DNA of 64,000 nucleotides from Bacteroidetes bacterium UKL13-3. GTDB lineage: Bacteria > Bacteroidota > Bacteroidia > UKL13-3. The stretch is from positions 372,001 through 436,000 of the forward strand of contig CP012155.1 in the NCBI GenBank assembly GCA_001602415.1, given 5' to 3'. The translations under genes and the position numbers were made by a program. Below are positions 16,550 to 25,530 of this stretch, piece after piece; position 1 is the first letter of the stretch, and each line of letters starts with the position of its first letter. Below the pieces are notes generated by a model. That model did no database searches. It worked only from the letters and a program-made list of their open reading frames with translations, and was not told the DNA's origin.

Positions 16550-18709
16550 ATGAACGAAAATGTAAGAATACTTAAGCCATTTCTTAGAGGATTACCAATA
16601 ATAATATTGTCAATTATTCTATCCATATTATTTGCAAAAAAGTATTTAAACTACGTTACGCCTATGTATGAAAGCACAGCAAAACTAAGACTGGCAGACG
16701 TGCATGAAGGCTTTACAGGATCAAACCTTTTTAAAGATTTAGATTTATTTGCTACATCAAATAAAATAGCTACAGAAATTGAAGTGTTAAAATCTGATGA
16801 TTTAATTGGGGCAACTTTAAACCAATTACCTTTTTCAATAGAAATATATAGAAAAGGCGATATGAGGTCATCAGAATTATTCAGTGATTTACCAATACAC
16901 ATTGAAGGAACTTTTCAAACAAACAAAGCTTATGATAAACTTTATGGTTTAAAAGTACTATCTGAAAAGGAATTTATGTTGATGAAACCAAATGAAAGAA
17001 CAGGAATAAACGGAACGTTTGGAAAACCCATCTCAATGTATGATGCACAATTTTTAATCACACTAAATAAAGATTTTATCAATTCGAAAAAAAATGTAAA
17101 AGTAATAGATAACTATGAATTTGAATTTCTTAGCAAGGAAAAATTAATAGCGAAAATTAACAAAGGCTTAGATATCGTTTCGGTTGATAAAGATGTTCCC
17201 GTTATTAGAATAAATCTTAAAAGTGCTGTTCCTGAAAAAGCAGCCCTATTCGTAAACAAATTAGCAGAAATGTATATAAAAGATTACATCGAAGCAAAAT
17301 ACAAAGCAGCAAATACAACTGTTGATTTTCTTAAAAATGAAATACGAAGTGCTAATCAAAAACTTATACATTCGGAAAATAACATTGAGAATTATCGAGA
17401 TAAAAAAAGCATTGTTAACGTAACCCAAGAAACTGAATCTAATTTAAGGACAATTTCGGATTTGAAAATTCAACAAACTAATTTAAAAATGAGTTTAAAT
17501 GCGATTAAAGATTTGAATAAATATATCGCAAATGGTAAAAATAACTATCTCGATTTAGCAACCGACTTTGAAGCTTTTACCGATATTCTTGCAACAGAAA
17601 TGATTAAAAGCATGAAAAAACTTCAGGCAGATAAGAAAGATTTATTGCTGCTTTATACTCCTGATCATGAAAAAGTTAAAATAATAGATCAAAAAATAAA
17701 AGACCTTATTAATTATCAAATAGAAAGTGTAAGAAATACCGAAAAAAATATACAAATAAAATATGATGACTTATCAAATGATATTTCCAAATCAGAAAAA
17801 GTATTTATTGGTTTGCCAGAAAAAGAAAAAATATTGAATGCCCTTACCAGAGAATTTAATATGTACGAAAAGAATTACAATTTTTTAAATGAAAAACGCA
17901 TTGAAGCAGAAATAGCTAGCTCAGCAAAAATTTCTTTTCATAAAATAATTTCATACGGTGAAGTTCCTAAATCACCAGTTTCGCCCATTCGAGTAATTAT
18001 TATTGTTGTTGCTGGTTTACTAGGGTTTCTAGCTTCTGTTATGTTAATTTATATCGTTCATAACGCCAAAGCTAAAGTAAATGATGCTTTCACAATCGAA
18101 AAAAATAGCACCATTCCAATTGCTTTTTCAACTCGGTATATCAAGCAAAATGAAAGTATATTACACAATTTCTTAAAAGAAGCCATTCAAATGGAACTTA
18201 AAGGAATGATGCAAAAGCAGAGTATTATTGTAGTAAGTTCTTATGATAAATCTAAAGACCATTTATTTCATTCAACCAATTTAGTAAAAGCATTTGTTGC
18301 TCAAGGTAGAAAAGTTTTAGTGGTTGATGCAACAGGTGAGCTGCAAGGATCTATTAATAACAGTGACTACCTAAACTATACAGATAGCAAATTTTTAAGC
18401 GATACAAAAATTGTTTTTCAAGAGCAAATTACTGCAAAATTAAAAGGATATGATGTTTGTTTAATACACAATCAAGGGATTACTGAAGATAAACTTGGGT
18501 TGCTTTTTATGAGCCTTGCATCACAAAACCTAATTGTTTTAGACAGTAGAAAAACAGCCGAAAAAAACATTATTAACATTGAATTATTAAAAGACGAATA
18601 CCAACTTCCAAATGTTTGGTTCATACTAAATAAAGCAGGTTACAATCCAAGTGTTTTTATTGAAATTAAGAAAATTTGGAATAAATATGTCATAAAACAA
18701 AAAGCCTAA
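16550..18709 (+). CDS. Wzc-like chain-length/co-polymerase protein with degenerate kinase domain
   Basis: A 719-residue inner-membrane protein. The Wzz domain starts with a membrane helix (about 14-30) and YESTAKLRL. A long coiled coil spans about 240-445, then a proline-rich PKSPVSPIRVI leads into the second helix (about 478-500). The C-terminal region has the fold pattern of BY-kinases, but the P-loop is replaced: where VTSS..GEGKS is expected it reads VVSSYDKSKDHLFHSTNL. Walker A' is VLVVDATGEL and the Walker B Asp-Pro-Pro is HNQG. No tyrosine cluster ends the protein. It likely sets chain length as a pseudokinase. Confidence 0.88.
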   Translation: MNENVRILKPFLRGLPIIILSIILSILFAKKYLNYVTPMYESTAKLRLADVHEGFTGSNLFKDLDLFATSNKIATEIEVLKSDDLIGATLNQLPFSIEIYRKGDMRSSELFSDLPIHIEGTFQTNKAYDKLYGLKVLSEKEFMLMKPNERTGINGTFGKPISMYDAQFLITLNKDFINSKKNVKVIDNYEFEFLSKEKLIAKINKGLDIVSVDKDVPVIRINLKSAVPEKAALFVNKLAEMYIKDYIEAKYKAANTTVDFLKNEIRSANQKLIHSENNIENYRDKKSIVNVTQETESNLRTISDLKIQQTNLKMSLNAIKDLNKYIANGKNNYLDLATDFEAFTDILATEMIKSMKKLQADKKDLLLLYTPDHEKVKIIDQKIKDLINYQIESVRNTEKNIQIKYDDLSNDISKSEKVFIGLPEKEKILNALTREFNMYEKNYNFLNEKRIEAEIASSAKISFHKIISYGEVPKSPVSPIRVIIIVVAGLLGFLASVMLIYIVHNAKAKVNDAFTIEKNSTIPIAFSTRYIKQNESILHNFLKEAIQMELKGMMQKQSIIVVSSYDKSKDHLFHSTNLVKAFVAQGRKVLVVDATGELQGSINNSDYLNYTDSKFLSDTKIVFQEQITAKLKGYDVCLIHNQGITEDKLGLLFMSLASQNLIVLDSRKTAEKNIINIELLKDEYQLPNVWFILNKAGYNPSVFIEIKKIWNKYVIKQKA

Positions 18710-18711
18710 TA

Positions 18712-19944
18712 ATGAGTTTCTTAAAAAAAATATTGCTTTCCCCTTCGCTTTTGGTTATTGCAGACCAAGCAATATCTAGTGGAACAAATTTTTTACTAAC
18801 CTTATTGCTAGCTCAAAAATTAGACATTAAAAATTTTGGTCTATTTTCAACTATTGTTTTGGTTACCTATTTGGCTATGAGCATTACCAATGCGTTAATT
18901 ATACAACCTTTTCAAGTTTCTATCTCTAAAATATCGAAAAAAAAAGAATATTATGTGGCTTTGTTTTTTGGACTTGTGGCTTTACTATCCATATTTATCG
19001 TCATAGTAAAACTACTTGTACTTCTCTTACCAAACTATAATGCATATAGTCATCAATCAAATGCCATAATTTGTTTCGTGTTTGGTTATTTACTTCAGGA
19101 TTTCTTTAGAAAAATTTTTTTAGCTATCGCAAATATTTTAATGGTTGTAATCATTGATATTATGTTTCTAATTTTAATTTCAATTGCATTTTATATCCTA
19201 AACAATGAAATAACACTATTCAGCTCATTATTAATTTGGGGGCTAGCAAATATTGTTTCTTCCATTCCAGGTTTTTACTTTATTGTTATAAATTATGAAA
19301 CCCCTATTTCTTGGAAATCTTTTTTACAAGACCATACAACGCAAGGAAAATGGTTGTTTAGCGTAGCAATTCTACAATGGTGTTCGAGTAATTTTTTTGT
19401 ACTAATTTCTGGTATTTATCTAGGTGTTGAAGCACTTGGAGCATTGCGGCTGGTGCAATCATTCTTCGGAGTCATAAATATTGTACTTCAATCTGTTGAA
19501 AATTATTTTTTACCGAAAGTAGCCTTTCTGTCTACTAAAAATATTGATGAAGCGAAAAAATATTTATTAGAAATTACCGCTTATGGTGCATTAATATTTG
19601 CAATTATACTTTCTGTTTTGTCTGTTTTTTCAACTGAAATGATTGTTTTAGCCGGTGGATATAAATATGAAAGTTATGACTATGTAGTGAGGATAATTGC
19701 AGTATTGTATTTTTTTATTTTTCTAAGTTATCCCTTTAGAATAGCTGTTAGAATATTAGGATTAAACAACATATTCTTTATTGGCTATTTAATTTCTTTT
19801 GTTGTCTCAATACTAATATTTCATTTTTTACTAAAATACTTCAGTCTATACGGAGCCGTTTGGGGGCTTATTATTAATCAAATTATGATGATTTTGTACT
19901 GGCAAAATCAGTTGAAAAAAAAACAATTTCGATTATGGAAATAA
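18712..19944 (+). CDS. polysaccharide flippase (Wzx-like, MATE/MOP superfamily)
   Basis: A 410-residue, highly hydrophobic protein with about 12 membrane helices. The start SLLVIADQAISSGTNFLLTLLLAQ is typical of Wzx/RfbX-type transporters, which move lipid-linked repeat units across the inner membrane. The ATG is two bases after the Wzc-like stop, and the last ten bases overlap the next glycosyltransferase gene, so translation is coupled. Substrate is unknown. Confidence 0.85.
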   Translation: MSFLKKILLSPSLLVIADQAISSGTNFLLTLLLAQKLDIKNFGLFSTIVLVTYLAMSITNALIIQPFQVSISKISKKKEYYVALFFGLVALLSIFIVIVKLLVLLLPNYNAYSHQSNAIICFVFGYLLQDFFRKIFLAIANILMVVIIDIMFLILISIAFYILNNEITLFSSLLIWGLANIVSSIPGFYFIVINYETPISWKSFLQDHTTQGKWLFSVAILQWCSSNFFVLISGIYLGVEALGALRLVQSFFGVINIVLQSVENYFLPKVAFLSTKNIDEAKKYLLEITAYGALIFAIILSVLSVFSTEMIVLAGGYKYESYDYVVRIIAVLYFFIFLSYPFRIAVRILGLNNIFFIGYLISFVVSILIFHFLLKYFSLYGAVWGLIINQIMMILYWQNQLKKKQFRLWK

Positions 19945-21050
19945 TACACATAGTATTAGGAAAAGCAAATCCAGAGAGGATGAATGGCGTAAACAAAGTG
20001 GTTTATCAACTAGCTACCAAACAAGCTGCGTTTGGTGAAAAGGTTTCTGTTTGGGGAATTGCGAACGATATAGAAAACAACTATAGTGACCGTAATTTTG
20101 AGACGCTTTTATTTGTAAAAAAAACTAATCCATTTGGTATTCCTGACGAATTTGAAACAGCTATTATTAAGAAAAAAGAGAACGTTATTTTTCATATTCA
20201 CGGAGGTTGGGTTCCTGTTTTTTCATCCATTGGAAAATTGCTTAATAAGTATAAACTTAAATTTGTATTTACTCCACATGGAGCCTATAATACGATTGCG
20301 ATGAATAGAAGTTTTTGGACAAAACGTTTATACTTTTTTTTATTTGAAAAAAAATTACTTCAATATGCAACCAAAATTCATTGCATTGGAAAAAGTGAGT
20401 TAGTTGGATTAAAATGTATTTATAAGAATAGAAAATCCATTTTAATACCATATGGTTTTGAAAATAATGTAGAAGTATCATTTGATAGTATACAAAACCA
20501 AAATATTGTTTTTGGTTTTATTGGAAGATTAGACATTTACACCAAAGGATTAGATACTTTAATTAGAGGCTTTAAAGAATTAGTAAAAATACATCCCAAT
20601 GCTCAACTATGGATTGTTGGAGATAGTAATGAAAAGACCAAATTAGAAAACATAGTTATCCAAAATAAGTTAAGTAAAAACGTGACCCTTTTTGGCGGAA
20701 AATTTGGAATCGAAAAAGATAATTTACTAAATAAAATGGATGTTTTTGTACATCCATCCAGAAATGAAGGATTACCAACTTCGGTAATTGAAGCGGCAAG
20801 TTATGGCAAACCATGCATAGTAACAGATGCTACCAATATTGGCGATTTGATTACATATTATCAATGTGGCGAAGCTATCAATAATCAAGATAGTAAGGAT
20901 TTGTATAAATCCATGATGAAATTTGTATTGATTTGGAAAAACCAAAGCGCTTTTACTGAAATTCGACAGAACGCCACCCGAATGGTAAAAGAAAACTTTA
21001 ATTGGAAAAAAGTAATTCAAGAGTTCAATTCAAAACTTTACAATGCATAA
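19935..21050 (+). CDS. glycosyltransferase family 4
   Basis: A 371-residue GT-B enzyme. The N-domain has the Gly-rich start (IVLGKANPERMNGVNKVVYQLA) and HIHGGW. The C-domain has FIGRLDIYTKGLDTLIRGF and the nucleotide-sugar-binding E-x7-E region VFVHPSRNEGLPTSVIEAASYGKP. It would add one sugar to the lipid-linked repeat unit on the cytoplasmic face. It overlaps the flippase gene by 10 bases and the polymerase gene by 1 base (TAATG). Confidence 0.9.
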   Translation: MEIIHIVLGKANPERMNGVNKVVYQLATKQAAFGEKVSVWGIANDIENNYSDRNFETLLFVKKTNPFGIPDEFETAIIKKKENVIFHIHGGWVPVFSSIGKLLNKYKLKFVFTPHGAYNTIAMNRSFWTKRLYFFLFEKKLLQYATKIHCIGKSELVGLKCIYKNRKSILIPYGFENNVEVSFDSIQNQNIVFGFIGRLDIYTKGLDTLIRGFKELVKIHPNAQLWIVGDSNEKTKLENIVIQNKLSKNVTLFGGKFGIEKDNLLNKMDVFVHPSRNEGLPTSVIEAASYGKPCIVTDATNIGDLITYYQCGEAINNQDSKDLYKSMMKFVLIWKNQSAFTEIRQNATRMVKENFNWKKVIQEFNSKLYNA

Positions 21051-22342
21051 TGAACTTTACGATAACAGAAAAAAATGAATTATTCTTAAGGAAGATAAAC
21101 AATTATATGTTTATCATTCTTTTATTAATGGTCGCTTGCTTTTTTACGTGGAGTGAGAATGTAAACATTACAAGAGGAATTAAAATCGTTGGCAGAATGG
21201 GTGTTTTAATTTCTTCTATTCTTGTTTATAAAAAAATAATCAATTATGGTGCAGTAAATACCATGGGATATAAAAATTCTTTTTCTCCTCTATTTTATAT
21301 ATTTTATTTATTTCTTGGATTTATGTCGTTCATGTGGAGCACTGATCCAGGTTTTAGTGCTTTACAGTGGTTCATGACATTTCAAAGCTTTGTATTCGCC
21401 TATTTTTTTATTAAGAGTTTAAAAACTTTAGATACTTTTTACCCTGGTCACACTATTCGACTATACCATCTGTTGGGAAACACTGTTTTCATATTACAAC
21501 TTATTTTTGCTGTTGGGCTTTGGGTGAATCCTGAAGTGTTTTTTAGACTTACCAATGGCGGTGAAGAAGCACGACTTGGTGGCACCATAATGAATCCAAA
21601 CGAGCTTGGGATGCTTGCTGGTGTTGGTGTTGCGTGCTTAATATTTGATTTATACCGCTTCAAAAATAAAGCTTGGACAATCATCAAAATATTGGTTATT
21701 TTTTATGCACTATATATGACAGGATCTCGTTCTTCATTAATTGGTGCGCTTTTAATTATCTTTTTTCATATCAATCAAACCAAAAATAAAGGATTAAAAC
21801 TGACAATTATTGGCGGTGTTTTATTGGTAATGCCTATTGCCATCAATCAAATTATTCTTAAAGGAGGAGACGAAAAAAGAATGGAGGAAATTTTAACCCT
21901 AACAGGAAGATTACCTTTTTGGCACGCCTTAATCACAGAGGGATTGCCAAGAGAACCGCTATTGGGATTTGGTTATATGCGAATTGATTACAAAGATTTT
22001 TTCCAAAGTGTACACACTTATCCTGGTAAAATGACGCACAATACTTTTATGCAAGTGCTAATGAATCTTGGTTTTATTGGATTAACAATTGCATTGTTTC
22101 AAGTATATTTTACATTAAGGGCATTCTTTACAGAAAATAAAGAAACAACACTGATGCTCATCGGAATTCTAATTCCAATTCTAATAAATTCGTTTACCGA
22201 ATTTGGGATTTTTGGTGAAAGCAACTACGGAATCTTATTTTATCAACTAATTATATTTTCGGTTTCTTTTAAAAATAGAATGCACATCACTCCTATTCAA
22301 AAACTTCATTTAAAGAAAAGAAGACCCGAAGCTTTTGCCTAA
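21050..22342 (+). CDS. O-antigen ligase/polymerase family protein (Wzy-like)
   Basis: A 430-residue multi-spanning membrane protein starting at MNFTITEKNEL. An earlier Met in the frame (21002) lies inside the previous gene and is less likely. The Wzy_C-type region contains GGTIMNPNELGMLAGVG, the Arg-Ser motif TGSRSSLIGALL and a large periplasmic loop with HTYPGKMTHNTFMQVLMNLG. Such proteins polymerise repeat units in the periplasm, or ligate glycans. Placed between flippase and export genes, polymerase is the better reading. The gene train breaks after it, with palindrome B. Confidence 0.87.
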   Translation: MNFTITEKNELFLRKINNYMFIILLLMVACFFTWSENVNITRGIKIVGRMGVLISSILVYKKIINYGAVNTMGYKNSFSPLFYIFYLFLGFMSFMWSTDPGFSALQWFMTFQSFVFAYFFIKSLKTLDTFYPGHTIRLYHLLGNTVFILQLIFAVGLWVNPEVFFRLTNGGEEARLGGTIMNPNELGMLAGVGVACLIFDLYRFKNKAWTIIKILVIFYALYMTGSRSSLIGALLIIFFHINQTKNKGLKLTIIGGVLLVMPIAINQIILKGGDEKRMEEILTLTGRLPFWHALITEGLPREPLLGFGYMRIDYKDFFQSVHTYPGKMTHNTFMQVLMNLGFIGLTIALFQVYFTLRAFFTENKETTLMLIGILIPILINSFTEFGIFGESNYGILFYQLIIFSVSFKNRMHITPIQKLHLKKRRPEAFA

Positions 22343-22345
22343 TTT

Positions 22346-22360
22346 TTCCATATTTCGGAA
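22346..22360. promoter_or_regulatory. TTCC-N7-GGAA palindrome, site B
   Basis: TTCCATATTTCGGAA starts four bases after the polymerase stop and 110 bases before the triple-fusion gene. It has the same half-sites and spacing as sites A and C. No T-run follows, so it is not a good terminator. Confidence 0.5.
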
Positions 22361-22455
22361 AAAATCTAATTTAATAAATCCGTATCTAACTATAAATCAA
22401 TTATTTGATATAATGGTATGATATTGAATCATAGTATTGTAACAAATCTTGTACA

Positions 22456-24834
22456 ATGGAAAATATTTTTAATACAATTGGATACTCTATTTCTTCAAAA
22501 AAAGAAAGTCAATCAGATGTTTCAATTTCTTTGCTTTCAATCAACAACCCAGACGGAACACCACGTTGGATTTGGAATGCAACATGCACCAAACCTTTAT
22601 TTCTTAAATTTTATAATGTTGGAAGTAAAAGGGCTTTTCTTTTTGCCTCAATAATTAAACTGATATTTATTTTAAAACTTCAAAAAATAGCTTTCAAAAA
22701 GAACGCTTATTTTATTTCAGAAAAAGATAATCAACTAGTTGATTTGAATAACGATTGGGCACTTTTTACTGGTACAGTTGGACCAAATAATAAAGCTATT
22801 TTGTATGCCAATAATTCATTTTATAAAATTGCAACTACTTCAAGTGCAAAAGCATTAATTAAAAATGAACACCAAATACTAGAAAAAATTAATGCACTTT
22901 CTACAACATTTGTCACTCCCAAAACCACCGTAATTTCAATTAACATTATTCAATTAACAGACATTTCTATCGATGCCAAACGATTGAAAAAGTTTACCAC
23001 CAGTCATTCCAATTCACTAGTTGAAATGAATAAAATTGAAACCAAAACTATAAAAATTTGCGATTGGAAATTATTCTCAAATTTAAAACAGGAATTCAAC
23101 ACAATTAATGACAACAGAATTCCTAAAAATATCATTCGCAAAATAAATATACTATTAAATACAATTGATGCTAATGCTTTTATTGAACTTTCACTTTCAC
23201 AGGGGGATTTTACTCAATGGAATATGTTTGAGAAAAATGGCAAACTATCTATTTATGATTGGGAGTTGGCTTGTTTTGATATGCCAAAAGGATTCGACTA
23301 CTTCCACTTTGTTGTTCAAAACAATGTGTTAGTTGAACATAAATGTTGGAAAGAAATATATTCGGATATTATCAATTACAGCAATAATAATTTCTCTGAA
23401 GTACTATTCAAAAACGACTTAGTTGAATTAAACAATTATTTAAAATGGTATTTATTAATCAATTGTATGCACTATTTAAAAGTGTATGCCGAGCAACCCA
23501 ATTGGCACATTCAAGTCTATTGGTTATTAGAAGTTTGGAATGAGGCGCTAAATACATTCCTTACAGAAGAAAAAACACCAAGAGAATTAATTATCATGGA
23601 TTTATTTGATGCTATTCAAAATAAGGAATATGCTGCATTGAAATTCCAAAATGGCTCTCCAGAAAAAGCAAGCCTAAATTCTGATATCGATTTGGTTATT
23701 GATAAAAAAATGAACGACACTATAATTCAAGTTTTAAAAAGTCATTCATTAGTGTCAAAAGTCAAAACTTGCAAGCGATCGTTTATGAATACCATTCAAG
23801 TTTTTACAAATGATGCCAATATTCTTTCAGTAGATTTAATCTGGCAATTGAAACGTAGAAATCTTGAAATGTTAGATGCTAAAAAAGTTATTGCAAACAA
23901 TTTCATCAATACTTATGGTGTTAGAAATGCTTCAACTATCGACACTGCTCGTTATGTCGTTTTATTCCATATTCTTAATGGAGCAAAAATACCCGACAAA
24001 TATTTGGTTTATGAAGAAGCAATTTCCAATTCACATGAAGTTATCGATTTGAATATATCTGGATATTTTAATGATAATACAAACGATAAATTTCTATTAC
24101 AATACTTCATCAATCAATACAAAAGTAATAAAGGGTTTAATCATATAAAAAACACTTTTAATTACATTATTGACACCTTAAAAAATACCAAAAAAAGCAA
24201 TGGATTTATAGTAACTTTTAGTGGTGTTGATGGTGCCGGCAAATCAACAATAATTGAAAATATAGCCTATAGAATTGAAAAACAACTTAGAAAACCTGTA
24301 GTGGTATTGCGGCATCGTCCATCAGTTTTACCAATTTTAAGTGTTTGGTCTAAAGGAAAAGAAAAAGCACATCAAGATACTATTTCAAGTCTTCCAAGAC
24401 AAGGTAGAAATAGCAACTTTATCTCTTCGTTGTTGCGGTTTATGTATTATTATTTTGATTATTTATTGGGTCAATTTGTGGTTTACTTCAAACACATTTT
24501 AAGAGGTCATGTAGTAATCTATGATCGTTACTATTTTGATTTTATCAATGATAGTAAACGAAGTAATATTATTTTGCCAAAAAGCATTTCAAGATTTGGA
24601 TATAATCTATTATTGAAACCAAAATTTAATTTTTTTCTTTTTGCAGATGCCAATATTATCCTAAACAGAAAGAAAGAATTAAGCAAAGAAACTATTGATG
24701 CTTTGACAAAAGATTACACACAATTATTCAATTCATTACAAGCTAATAGCAATTATTCTATATATATGCCAATTAACAATATTGATATAGAAACCACTTT
24801 GAATCAGATTATTAAAACAGTAAACCAAGCTTAA
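22456..24834 (+). CDS. three-domain fusion: APH-like kinase, nucleotidyltransferase-like and thymidylate-kinase-like domains
   Basis: A 792-residue protein. Residues about 1-360 look like an aminoglycoside/choline-kinase-fold protein: LSQGDFTQWNMF (Brenner-type loop, Asp about 251) and IYDWE (Asp about 268). Residues about 380-520 have the nucleotidyltransferase signature GS-x8-SDIDLVI (Gly about 400, Asp about 410 and 412). The C-terminus is a P-loop kinase: FSGVDGAGKSTII (589-597) and YDRYYFDF (Asp690-Arg691), as in thymidylate kinases. The last 60 residues resemble the lid and end of Tmk. It is followed without a gap by an acyltransferase gene. It may phosphorylate or modify a glycan or lipid carrier; the substrate is unknown. 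Confidence 0.75.
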   Translation: MENIFNTIGYSISSKKESQSDVSISLLSINNPDGTPRWIWNATCTKPLFLKFYNVGSKRAFLFASIIKLIFILKLQKIAFKKNAYFISEKDNQLVDLNNDWALFTGTVGPNNKAILYANNSFYKIATTSSAKALIKNEHQILEKINALSTTFVTPKTTVISINIIQLTDISIDAKRLKKFTTSHSNSLVEMNKIETKTIKICDWKLFSNLKQEFNTINDNRIPKNIIRKINILLNTIDANAFIELSLSQGDFTQWNMFEKNGKLSIYDWELACFDMPKGFDYFHFVVQNNVLVEHKCWKEIYSDIINYSNNNFSEVLFKNDLVELNNYLKWYLLINCMHYLKVYAEQPNWHIQVYWLLEVWNEALNTFLTEEKTPRELIIMDLFDAIQNKEYAALKFQNGSPEKASLNSDIDLVIDKKMNDTIIQVLKSHSLVSKVKTCKRSFMNTIQVFTNDANILSVDLIWQLKRRNLEMLDAKKVIANNFINTYGVRNASTIDTARYVVLFHILNGAKIPDKYLVYEEAISNSHEVIDLNISGYFNDNTNDKFLLQYFINQYKSNKGFNHIKNTFNYIIDTLKNTKKSNGFIVTFSGVDGAGKSTIIENIAYRIEKQLRKPVVVLRHRPSVLPILSVWSKGKEKAHQDTISSLPRQGRNSNFISSLLRFMYYYFDYLLGQFVVYFKHILRGHVVIYDRYYFDFINDSKRSNIILPKSISRFGYNLLLKPKFNFFLFADANIILNRKKELSKETIDALTKDYTQLFNSLQANSNYSIYMPINNIDIETTLNQIIKTVNQA

Positions 24835-25530
24835 ATGAAGTCGATTATTCAAAAATTAATCCAGCTTCGAAATCCAAATTTCAAGTTTGATGAGGCCTTA
24901 AATTCTTTGGCTTTAGTTCAATTTATTTGGATACAAATTGGCTATATATGTCGAGGTTTAAAAGTACTTTTTCTTCTAAGAAAACCTAAAGGGATGATGC
25001 TCGGAAAAGGTGTTTCGTTTTTCAATAGTTCAAAAATAAAATGGGGAAAATTTCTTCGATTAGGAAATCAAGTTTATGTTTCTGCTTTGAGCAAAAACGG
25101 AATTCATTTTGGCGATAATGTTTCTATTGGAGCTTTTAGCCGAGTAATTGTTTGCACTTCGTTAAATGATATTGGTGATAAAATTGTAATTGGAAGCAAT
25201 GTTGGTATTGGTGAGTTTGCGTATTTAGGTGGCGCTGGCGGATTAAAAATTGGAGATGAATGTATCGTTGGACAATATTTAAGTTGTCATCCAGAAAATC
25301 ATAATTATGAAAAAACATCTATTGCAATCCGTCATCAAGGGGTTTCCAGAAAAGGAATCGACATTGGCAAAAATTGCTGGATTGGTAGTAAAGTAACCAT
25401 ACTTGATGGAGTAAAGATTGGTGCAGGAAGCATTATTGCAGCAGGAAGTATAGTTACTAAATCGTTTAATGAAAATTCTATTATTGGAGGTGTTCCAGCT
25501 AAATTACTAAAAACAAGACCCAATGAGTAA
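24835..25530 (+). CDS. left-handed beta-helix (hexapeptide) acyltransferase
   Basis: A 231-residue protein of the WbbJ/WcaF type. Hexapeptide repeats run from about 60 to 215 (IHFGDNVSIGAFSRVIV, IGSNVGIGEFAYLGG, IGKNCWIGSKVTILDGVKIGAG). The active-site His is in the usual extended loop (CHPENHNYE), and a C-terminal IIGGVPAKLLK ends the repeats. It probably acetylates a sugar of the repeat unit with acetyl-CoA. The ATG directly follows the preceding TAA, and the end overlaps the next gene by 8 bases. Confidence 0.9.
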   Translation: MKSIIQKLIQLRNPNFKFDEALNSLALVQFIWIQIGYICRGLKVLFLLRKPKGMMLGKGVSFFNSSKIKWGKFLRLGNQVYVSALSKNGIHFGDNVSIGAFSRVIVCTSLNDIGDKIVIGSNVGIGEFAYLGGAGGLKIGDECIVGQYLSCHPENHNYEKTSIAIRHQGVSRKGIDIGKNCWIGSKVTILDGVKIGAGSIIAAGSIVTKSFNENSIIGGVPAKLLKTRPNE

